Shown here: piece by piece, positions 1 through 5,107 of the stretch
Numbering within the stretch: the first letter of the stretch is position 1
Layout of the letters: each line of letters opens with the position of its first letter
NCBI GenBank assembly: GCA_034716415.1
Contig: JAYEJB010000012.1
Coordinates: 1-5,316 of the forward strand
Direction of reading: 5' to 3'
Source: JAYEJB01 sp034716415
GTDB taxonomy: Bacteria; Patescibacteriota; Patescibacteriia; SG8-24
Length of the DNA stretch: 5,316 nt
Translations under genes and position numbers: made by a program
Notes under the pieces: generated by a model
Seen by the model: only the letters and a program-made list of their open reading frames with translations
What the model was told of the DNA's origin: nothing
The model's database searches: none

Positions 1-102
1 CAAAAACAGGCAGCCTGTTTCCCGCAGGAAACAGACTGTCTGTTTTTGCCCCAAACTGTGCATAAGACATCTACCAATTCCCGCAGGAAACAAGCAACCC
101 CC
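1..102 (+). repeat. Palindromic element copy A (compound form, left part outside the window)
   Basis: Positions 1-71 are the centre and right arm of a palindromic element whose left arm is cut by the window start. The left lateral palindrome AAACAGGCAGCCTGTTT lies at 4-20, the centre at 21-28, the right lateral palindrome AAACAGACTGTCTGTTT at 29-45, and the outer right stem runs to GACATC at 66-71, followed by TACC. A DnaA-box-like match (TGTGCATAA, the complement of TTATGCACA) is at 57-65. Positions 76-102 repeat the junction seen in copy C (AATTCCCGCA then GGAAACA) and then decay, so this was probably also a nested, two-layer element whose outer right arm has been lost. It lies downstream of the small gene ending at 172. 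The family is not one I recognise. Confidence 0.85.
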
Positions 103-120
103 ATTTCAAACAGGTTGAAT

Positions 121-142
121 TAAAAAACCCGCCCGACGGCGG
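121..142 (-). terminator. Rho-independent-type terminator after the small Gly/Phe-rich gene
   Basis: Read on the minus strand, a 5-bp GC-only stem (CCGCC at 142-138 pairing with GGCGG at 133-129, four-base loop) is followed by G and then six T residues (127-122). It starts 30 nt beyond the stop codon at 172 and is in the right orientation to end that transcript. This placement also supports the small ORF as a real transcription unit. The stem is short, so efficiency is uncertain. Confidence 0.72.
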
Positions 143-145
143 TGT

Positions 146-162
146 GAACAATCATATTGTTC
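146..162 (-). repeat. Short perfect inverted repeat between stop codon and terminator
   Basis: GAACAAT (146-152) and ATTGTTC (156-162) form a perfect 7-bp inverted repeat with a 3-nt loop. It lies between the small gene's stop at 172 and the terminator at 121-142. It could be a 3' UTR hairpin stabilising the transcript end or a small protein-binding site. No T-tract follows it directly, so it is not a terminator by itself. Confidence 0.5.
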
Positions 163-171
163 AATCCCCTT

Positions 172-378
172 TTATTCCTTCAACCTCTCGCAAAAATGCA
201 AACCGATTCCGATGATCTCATCGTCTTTCTTGGCCTTTAGATCCTCACCGAACAGAGCCGCCCCCTCATCTCCCGACAAAAAACCGAATGACCCGTCCAT
301 GGGAGGTTCCTCACCGAAACCACCTCCGCCGAACGGGCCCCCACCTGTATCAAAGGGATTTCCACCTGAAGGGGACAT
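172..378 (-). CDS. Small Gly/Phe-rich hypothetical protein (68 aa)
   Basis: I do not recognise this protein and assign no function. The N-terminal third is dominated by Gly, Pro and Phe (NPFDTGGGPFGGGGFGEEPP, residues about 7-26), recalling flexible G/F-rich linkers. The rest has an acidic and lysine-containing stretch (GEDLKAKKDDEI, about 43-55) and one Cys near the C-terminus (HFCERLKE). There is no signal peptide or membrane segment, so it is probably cytoplasmic and partly disordered. The frame is open upstream to an ATG at 486, but that extension runs into palindromic element B and across a strong promoter-like sequence at 404-432, so I chose the ATG at 378, which leaves a leader of about 19 nt. 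No convincing Shine-Dalgarno is present. A terminator follows at 121-142. It is probably an independent unit downstream of the two surface-protein genes. Promoter and terminator placement are the best evidence that it is real. Confidence 0.6.
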   Translation of the reverse strand: MSPSGGNPFDTGGGPFGGGGFGEEPPMDGSFGFLSGDEGAALFGEDLKAKKDDEIIGIGLHFCERLKE

Positions 379-403
379 TGATTTGGTATTTATTTCTGCC
401 TTA

Positions 404-432
404 ATTATAGCATTTTTGAGGGGTCGGAGCAA
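404..432 (-). promoter_or_regulatory. Sigma-70-like promoter of the small Gly/Phe-rich gene
   Basis: On the minus strand TTGCTC (432-427) and a perfect TATAAT (409-404) are separated by 17 nt, the optimal spacing. The -35 box is only a partial match, but the -10 is exact. Initiation near 397 would give a leader of about 19 nt to the ATG at 378. Palindromic element B ends 29 bp upstream, so it lies where an upstream regulator could act. Confidence 0.65.
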
Positions 433-460
433 GTGATGAGGTAAACGAGTTTGAGAGAAG

Positions 461-559
461 GATGTCTTATGCACAGTTTGGGGCAAAAACAGGCAGCCTG
501 TTTCCTGCGGGAAACAGACTGTCTGTCTTTTGCCCCAAACTGTGCATAAGACATCTACC
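461..559 (+). repeat. Palindromic element copy B (simple form)
   Basis: This 95-bp near-perfect palindrome runs from GATGTC (461-466) to GACATC (550-555), with centre near 507/508 and TACC after it. The outer stem is class I (GTTTGGGGCAAAA with GCCCCAAAC opposite). The left lateral palindrome AAACAGGCAGCCTGTTT is at 487-503 and the right one (AAACAGACTGTCTGT) at 512-526. The right arm has one extra base relative to the left. DnaA-box-like matches are TTATGCACA at 467-475 and its inverse at 541-549. The copy sits between the 3' end of the 966-residue gene (stop at 636) and the promoter of the small gene. It has no nested second copy, unlike A, C and D. Confidence 0.93.
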
Positions 560-561
560 GA

Positions 562-633
562 TTCTGCCCCTTCTGCCCCTTCTGCCCCTTCTGCCCCTTC
601 TGCCCCTTCTGCCCCTTCTGCCCCTTCTGCCCC
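562..633 (+). repeat. Tandem array of eight TTCTGCCCC units
   Basis: Eight consecutive perfect 9-bp units TTCTGCCCC fill 562-633, followed by a partial unit (TTCT) that runs into the stop codon of the 966-residue gene at 636-638. Read with that gene, the unit is GGGGCAGAA and forms the start of its 3' untranslated region. The perfect identity of all units suggests recent expansion by slippage. Being a multiple of three, the array could change length without a frameshift if ever translated. On the plus strand it reads Leu-Leu-Pro, the same as the signal-peptide core at 3464-3490, which carries the unit in inverse orientation. Confidence 0.97.
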
Positions 634-635
634 TT

Positions 636-3536
636 CTAAAGCCTCACCGTCAACGACGACGACTGCAATCCCACCCCCGTGGCCTCGCTTCCCGTCCTGG
701 GCGTATACGTCCCAGACGGTATATCGGTCCAGATGAAATCGCTGCCGGTCATGAGCTGTATGGCCACCGGATAGTTGTTGAACGTGGCGAAAGCGGCGGT
801 CTGCAACTGCAGAGCGAACGTCACCGTCGTTCCGCCGGCGATGAAGAATTCATTTCCATCGTTGAACTCGACGCTTATGACACCGTAATCTCCGCTCACC
901 GAATCACGACCTTCCGGTGAATCGTCGCCGGCGAAGCTGTACCTGATACGGCCGTTCGAACCCTCTCCGACAGCCGTATCCGTCCCGTCGAGGACCACCC
1001 GATTAAGATTGATGATCCCGTCGTCGTCCATGAAGTCGCCGTTCACGTCGGCCCAGTTCTCGAGAGAATCGTTGTCCGCCCCGTCCGTACCGGCATCGTT
1101 CGGCGTAATCTTGAACGACATCTTCTTGACGCGTACCGGTCCAGCCGGGTCGGCGGTCAGTCCGAAACGCAGGACCTCCTCGGCGAAGTCGCGATAAATG
1201 TCACCGGAGGGCGTAGCCGCGTCAAGCGCCGCCGTCAGCTTCGAAAACTTCACGATGACGGCGCTCTGCGTGTGTCGCGTGAGCGGATAATCCGCCGTCC
1301 CCAGATCGCTCTCGTCATAGATCGTGCCGCTGGTGTCCGACGCCCACTGTATCGGTCCGGCCAGGTTCAAGGTCACGCTCAACACTTCGTCATACACCGC
1401 CCCGGCGTCGCGCGGCTTGAGCGAACCGTAAAGCCTGACATCAGCCAAAGCGTCGGCGGCCACCGGAATATCGAGACCTGAGAAAGTCACGTAATCCCCC
1501 ACCCACGACTCGGTCACGGAAACGAGCGAACCGCTCCGTCCCGTGTATTCGAGCCGCATGTCACCGAGTGAAGTCTTGCTGACGCCGGAATGCACGAACG
1601 TCAGCGTCTTCAACGCGTAGGCTTCGTCCTCGGTCTCCACCCGAAGCGTGCCGAACTGTACCTCGTTACCGGCCACGGTGGGCGAACCGCTGCCGGACCA
1701 GTCGAAGTCCATGGTGCCCGCGGCCTGCACGGTCATTATCACGATCGGCGAACTGCCGCCGTTGGGCCTGATACCTTCCGTCGGTATGACCGAACCGGTG
1801 CTGTCATGCGCGACGATATCGGTCGAGGCGTCATCGATGTCGAACGACAACCTGTTCGGGTTGGTCTCCAAGTCGACCGTGCCGCTGATGTCAGCCTTGA
1901 CGACGACGGTCTGCGTCGTTCCCGCCGGAATGCTCAAGGACAGTCCGGAAAAAAGCGCGTCACCATTCAGATTCACGCCGACCGGACCGGCGATGAACGT
2001 GTCGGTGTCGGTGTAGAGATAGACTTGCGGCAGGACATCGCGCACTTTCGTTTCGGTGCCGTTGTCCGCGTCCGCGCCGGCCACGTATCCGATACCGCCC
2101 TCCTGCTCGTCGATGTAACCCTGGAAGTTGATGGATTTGACGATGTTCGTGCCAGAGCTGTTCGCCTTGAGATAGAATCCGACGACCGACGCGAGATCGG
2201 TGCCGAGGATGTAGGTCTTGTTGCCGTGCGCCGGCGCGGGACCGACCGTCAGCTTGTCGGCAGACGTGGTTAGCGCCGCACCGACGAGATCGGTCGTCGG
2301 TAGGAACGATACGGCGGAACCAGTGCCGCCGACGATCGAGATGCCGGATACCGGCAGGGTCGCTTTGTATCCCTCTCCCTCCGGCAGTTGATCGTTGACG
2401 TTCGCCTTCAGGTAGAGCGTCTTCGACTGTCCGGCCGGGACGCGATAACTCCCGGTGAAGACCAATGTCTGACTCTGATCCTGGATGATGCTCACCGTAA
2501 GGTTCTTGCTGCCGAACAGCGCCGTGCCGGTCGAATCGACGAAACGGATGTTCGTCAGATTGGCACGCGCGTTATTGCCGTAGACCAGACCGCCGATGTC
2601 GTCGTCGCCCGGATCGTCCTCGTCGTCCGGCGAGGTGTCAGTTCCCCCGTCCGTCGTCGCGTCGATGCGCGCGGTCAGTCTGGTGATGGTGGCGTCAGCG
2701 CCCGAAGACACGCGCAGTTCGATGAGCGTCGCGTCCGTACCCACGCCGACGAACGTCGAGGCGGGCGTGCCGAGCGAGAACGTGGGCGGCAATGACGGCG
2801 ACACGGTGTTCTTGCCGCTGGTGTCGGTCAACGCCGGCTCTCCGGACGTGAGGTCCGCGCCGTCCGGATATTCGGAGAGCGAGCCGGACGCGCCGATCAG
2901 GAACCTGTCCTGGATGCGCAGGGACGAAAAGACCTCCATCGAGGTGATGTGCCGCTTGAGTCCGTTCTCTATATAAAAGACAGCGCCGTCGCTCGACCGC
3001 TTGACCAGACTACCCGACGGATAGACCGCGACAGACAACGGATCGCCGATGCTGTAATTGGTGAAGTACGCGTCGGGCACGTCGTCGATGATGGTGTTCC
3101 AGTTGCTGCCGTAGAGCGTGCGCGCCACATCCTCGGAAGCTATCGGCCGGAGAACGCCGCCCGGTTCGACCGCGTACACCCTGGGGTCGGAGATGATCTT
3201 CACCAGGCGCGTGCCGGGTCGATAGGTGATGTTGCCACCGATCATTAAAGACGACAGCTCGGCCTGACTGACCGTCTTCACCGCGTCGAAATTCTCGTAC
3301 CAGGAAAAATAGACTTTCGAGTTGGGAAAGACGTACCGCTTGGCATCGCCACCGACGTAATAGACGGCGGTGTCGTGCCGCGTGTCCGGATCGCTGTCGT
3401 CGGCGAGTTTGATGAGATCACCGGAGGTGACGGCGGCGGCGGTCGGGGTGGGTAGAAAGAGGAGGAGCAGAAGGGGCAGAAGGAGCAGAAGATGATGCAA
3501 GACGAAGCTTTTTTTGATTGATTCAATTTTATTCAT
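636..3536 (-). CDS. Large secreted multidomain surface protein (966 aa), three-repeat N-terminal domain plus Ig-like domains
   Basis: The protein has a signal peptide: Lys residues at 3, 8 and 9, then a Leu/Pro core at 12-29 and a probable cut after TAAA at 35. Residues 39-229 contain three units of one repeat (39-108, 109-175, 176-229), each starting with a (D/R/S)L(I/V)K motif followed by VYY, VYAV or VFYI. They include FPN...SWY (70-80), YRPGTRLVK (105-113) and YAVEPGGVLR (121-130). About four beta-sandwich/Ig-like segments follow: roughly 252-425, 427-600, 600-740 and 755-966. Several contain a line such as VPAGQSKTLYLKA or IPAGTTQTVVVKA. An Asp-rich loop lies at 296-313, and DVNGDFMDDDG at 830-840 resembles a dockerin/EF-hand calcium loop. 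I see no Cys, no sortase signal and no C-terminal membrane helix, so how it stays on the surface is unknown. No Shine-Dalgarno is visible before the ATG at 3536, but the signal peptide fixes the start. It is a longer paralog of the gene at 3818-5041. Secretion is confident; the exact role (S-layer-like, adhesion) is inference. Confidence 0.9.
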   Translation of the reverse strand: MNKIESIKKSFVLHHLLLLLPLLLLLFLPTPTAAAVTSGDLIKLADDSDPDTRHDTAVYYVGGDAKRYVFPNSKVYFSWYENFDAVKTVSQAELSSLMIGGNITYRPGTRLVKIISDPRVYAVEPGGVLRPIASEDVARTLYGSNWNTIIDDVPDAYFTNYSIGDPLSVAVYPSGSLVKRSSDGAVFYIENGLKRHITSMEVFSSLRIQDRFLIGASGSLSEYPDGADLTSGEPALTDTSGKNTVSPSLPPTFSLGTPASTFVGVGTDATLIELRVSSGADATITRLTARIDATTDGGTDTSPDDEDDPGDDDIGGLVYGNNARANLTNIRFVDSTGTALFGSKNLTVSIIQDQSQTLVFTGSYRVPAGQSKTLYLKANVNDQLPEGEGYKATLPVSGISIVGGTGSAVSFLPTTDLVGAALTTSADKLTVGPAPAHGNKTYILGTDLASVVGFYLKANSSGTNIVKSINFQGYIDEQEGGIGYVAGADADNGTETKVRDVLPQVYLYTDTDTFIAGPVGVNLNGDALFSGLSLSIPAGTTQTVVVKADISGTVDLETNPNRLSFDIDDASTDIVAHDSTGSVIPTEGIRPNGGSSPIVIMTVQAAGTMDFDWSGSGSPTVAGNEVQFGTLRVETEDEAYALKTLTFVHSGVSKTSLGDMRLEYTGRSGSLVSVTESWVGDYVTFSGLDIPVAADALADVRLYGSLKPRDAGAVYDEVLSVTLNLAGPIQWASDTSGTIYDESDLGTADYPLTRHTQSAVIVKFSKLTAALDAATPSGDIYRDFAEEVLRFGLTADPAGPVRVKKMSFKITPNDAGTDGADNDSLENWADVNGDFMDDDGIINLNRVVLDGTDTAVGEGSNGRIRYSFAGDDSPEGRDSVSGDYGVISVEFNDGNEFFIAGGTTVTFALQLQTAAFATFNNYPVAIQLMTGSDFIWTDIPSGTYTPRTGSEATGVGLQSSSLTVRL
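3464..3490 (+). repeat. Three 9-bp units inside the signal-peptide coding region, inverted relative to the 562-633 array
   Basis: GGAGCAGAA (3464-3472), GGGGCAGAA (3473-3481) and GGAGCAGAA (3482-3490) are consecutive on the plus strand. The middle unit is identical to the complement of the TTCTGCCCC unit that follows the same gene's stop codon. In the gene's reading frame they encode part of the Leu/Pro signal-peptide core. The two arrays therefore form a long-range inverted repeat bracketing the gene. Confidence 0.8.
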
Positions 3537-3560
3537 AGGTGGTGCTATTTAGGATGTTGT

Positions 3561-3589
3561 ATGGTAATCGCTTCGTTCCGGAAGCTTAA
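3561..3589 (-). promoter_or_regulatory. Weak candidate promoter of the 966-residue gene
   Basis: On the minus strand TTAAGC (3589-3584) and TACCAT (3566-3561) are 17 nt apart, upstream of the ATG at 3536. Both boxes are poor matches to sigma-70 consensus. The alternative is readthrough from the 407-residue gene across element C. The stretch 3537-3560 before the start codon shows no purine-rich ribosome site (it reads CACCACCT directly before ATG). Confidence 0.22.
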
Positions 3590-3814
3590 GATATGGAAGG
3601 ATGTCTTATGCACAGTTTGGAGGAAAAACAGGCAGCCTGTTTCAGACGATATGGAAGGATGTCTTATGCACAATTGGGGGGCAAAACAGGCAGCCTGTTT
3701 CCCGCAGGAAACAGACTGTCTGTTTTGCCCCCCAATTGTGCATAAGACATCTACCAATTCCCGCAAGAAACAGACTGTCTGTTTTTCCTCCAAACTGTGC
3801 ATAAGACATCTACC
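3590..3814 (+). repeat. Palindromic element copy C, complete compound form: one element nested inside another
   Basis: The outer palindrome runs from GATGTC (3600-3605) to GACATC (3805-3810). It uses a class II stem (GTTTGGAGGAAAAA at 3615-3628 against the exact complement at 3782-3795). A second full palindrome (3658-3751) sits at its centre. Both left arms are preceded by GATATGGAAG (3590-3599 and 3648-3657), and both right arms are followed by TACC, giving direct repeats of 58 and 59 bp. Four DnaA-box-like matches lie at 3606-3614, 3664-3672, 3737-3745 and 3796-3804. The element occupies most of the 281-bp gap between the two surface-protein genes and ends 3 bp from the stop codon of the upstream gene (3818). 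In RNA the whole would fold into a very long branched hairpin. Confidence 0.93.
3658..3751 (+). repeat. Inner palindrome of copy C
   Basis: This 94-bp palindrome has class III stems (CAATTGGGGGGCAAAA on the left, its exact complement on the right). Its lateral palindromes are AAACAGGCAGCCTGTTT at 3684-3700 and AAACAGACTGTCTGTTT at 3709-3725. The only mismatches between the two main arms are the two positions that distinguish these lateral palindromes. On the plus strand it contains a 28-codon reading frame (3659-3745) beginning MSYAQLGGKTGS. I treat this frame as probably incidental because the near-symmetry of the element makes the opposite strand encode nearly the same peptide. Confidence 0.9.
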
Positions 3815-3817
3815 GAC

Positions 3818-5041
3818 CTATCTCCCAACCTCCATCTCAAACCGCGGAAACTCTCCCGCTGGCCAGAAATTGCCGAACCGTTTCCCATTCCCCCCGTCCG
3901 CGACATTGAAGGTGTCACGATGCAGCCGCGTGGTGATGACATGTCCCTCGGGCGCGTTCTCGGAGACGCGGCCTTTGAGCATAATGACGCGTGACTGGTT
4001 CTCGGGCATGGTGTAGGCGCCGGAGATGGTCATCGTCTCTTCGGCGGCACCCGTGGACTCGAGCTGTCGGATGCCGAACAGATTGTCGGTGTAGGCGTCG
4101 ACCCAACGCAGATCAGTCACGAGCGATTCACTGCCGCTCCAGACACCGGTCATACGAACGCTCATGCCGCGCAGGATAATCGGCATGCCGCTCGTGGCGC
4201 GCAGGACATAAAGCACGACATCCTCTCCCGCCGCCACCGTGGTCGGGGTGACCGGAAAGTCGAAGACCGGCGGTGATAACGTTTCGACGTAATAATACTC
4301 GCCGGTGTCGACCAGTTTATTCTCGCCATCGAAGATATCCCCGCCGTCATCGTATCCGGAAAGGTCGGACGACGTTTCGATGATATGCCGCTCCTGCGCG
4401 CGGATCTGTGACGCGATGCCGGGTCTGACGTGCCGCTTGTACATCCCATCTATGACAAAGAGCGCGGTGTCGGACGCGCGACGTACCATCGTACCGGTCG
4501 GCCAGAGCGGGGCCACGAGCGGCGTGCCTTCGGTGTACTCGGTGAAAAAAGTCTCGGATACGTCATCGACGCGCTGGGACCAATCGTCGCCGAAAAGCGC
4601 TTTGGCTGCGGCTTCGGTCTCGATCCAGCGCAGGACTCCACCCGGTTCGACCGCGTAGACCTTGGGGATGGACGGGATCTTGATAAGGCGCGTGCCGGGT
4701 CGGTATCGGATATTGCCGGCCAGGCGGATCTTGGCCATGTCTTCGGCGCTAATCTCCTGTACACCGGAGAAGTCCCCATACCAACTCTCGTAGATGCGTT
4801 GGTTCGGGAAAGCGCGACGCCGGAAATCTGCGTCAATGTAGTAGACGGCCAGATCCGCGTCGGTCGAAGGGTCATCGTCGTTCTCGATCTTGACCAAGTC
4901 GCCGAACGCCGGCAGGTAGCCCTCGATGACGACCGAGTGACGCGCTTCCGGCTCACCCTCGAACATCTGTTGGGCGAGTGACGCTATCGGCAGAAACAGA
5001 CCGAACGACGCGACGGCTAAAACGTATTTCAGGTATTTCAT
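3818..5041 (-). CDS. Secreted surface protein (407 aa), three-repeat N-terminal domain plus one Ig-like domain
   Basis: The protein begins with a signal peptide (Lys at 2 and 5, hydrophobic core 6-20, likely cut after SLA at 23). Residues 47-236 carry the same three-repeat domain as the 966-residue neighbour: 47-116 (VYY, FPN...SWY, YRPG), 117-183 (TRLIK, VYAVEPGGVLR) and 184-236 (TMVRR, LFVIDG). The first unit is 70 residues in both proteins and the second is 67. A single Ig-like domain follows at about 255-385. It aligns with the first Ig-like domain of the neighbour (LRWVDAYTDNLFG against IRFVDSTGTALFG; MPENQSRVIMLKGRV against VPAGQSKTLYLKANV). No Cys, sortase signal or C-terminal membrane helix is visible. 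The stop is 3 bp from element C, so the gene may once have been longer. The upstream leader is short and lacks a Shine-Dalgarno. It is likely exported and surface-associated; the molecular role is unknown. Confidence 0.9.
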   Translation of the reverse strand: MKYLKYVLAVASFGLFLPIASLAQQMFEGEPEARHSVVIEGYLPAFGDLVKIENDDDPSTDADLAVYYIDADFRRRAFPNQRIYESWYGDFSGVQEISAEDMAKIRLAGNIRYRPGTRLIKIPSIPKVYAVEPGGVLRWIETEAAAKALFGDDWSQRVDDVSETFFTEYTEGTPLVAPLWPTGTMVRRASDTALFVIDGMYKRHVRPGIASQIRAQERHIIETSSDLSGYDDGGDIFDGENKLVDTGEYYYVETLSPPVFDFPVTPTTVAAGEDVVLYVLRATSGMPIILRGMSVRMTGVWSGSESLVTDLRWVDAYTDNLFGIRQLESTGAAEETMTISGAYTMPENQSRVIMLKGRVSENAPEGHVITTRLHRDTFNVADGGNGKRFGNFWPAGEFPRFEMEVGR

Positions 5042-5064
5042 ATATATAGGCGGTTACGGTATGA

Positions 5065-5092
5065 AGGATAGCATAAAAGAGAGCGGGTTAAC
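5065..5092 (-). promoter_or_regulatory. Candidate extended -10 promoter of the 407-residue gene
   Basis: On the minus strand TGCTATCCT (5073-5065) fits the extended -10 pattern TGnTATnnT. GTTAAC (5092-5087) lies 16 nt upstream of its hexamer as a weak -35. Initiation near 5058 would leave a leader of about 17 nt ending in CCTATATAT before the ATG at 5041, too short and too pyrimidine/AT-rich for a normal ribosome site. The call rests on motif matching only. Confidence 0.35.
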
Positions 5093-5107
5093 GGAATCTC
5101 TCCTTCC

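Noticed and set aside
461..559. Integron attC site interpretation of the elements
   Set aside because: The gene-element alternation is cassette-like, but no GTTRRRY/RYYYAAC core boxes are present at the outer ends, the stems are nearly perfect and symmetric, and nesting is not a feature of attC sites.
461..559. Elements as simple rho-independent terminators of the upstream genes
   Set aside because: On the minus strand the long stems are not followed by a T-tract at their 3' foot. They may still affect transcript ends through structure, but the classic signal is absent.
462..920. Plus-strand frame with a Leu-Leu-Pro repeat that could pass for a membrane or signal segment
   Set aside because: It is made of element B, the 9-bp tandem array and the antisense of the 966-residue gene's 3' end. 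The hydrophobic run is only the translated microsatellite.
1590..2273. Plus-strand open frames of up to 227 codons within the two large genes (also 2388-2795, 2596-2976, 4430-4981 and others)
   Set aside because: They are antisense shadows of the two secreted-protein genes, caused by low stop-codon frequency in GC-rich coding sequence. Their translations are Arg/Val/Gly-rich, without recognisable domains.
3590..3814. CRISPR-like direct repeats (58-59 bp periodicity)
   Set aside because: There are only two direct copies per side, they belong to a nested palindrome, and there are no unique spacers of regular length.
3545..4016. Open frames on both strands through element C
   Set aside because: They consist of translated palindrome arms (the recurring TVHKTS and CIRHLP strings) and have no independent start signals.
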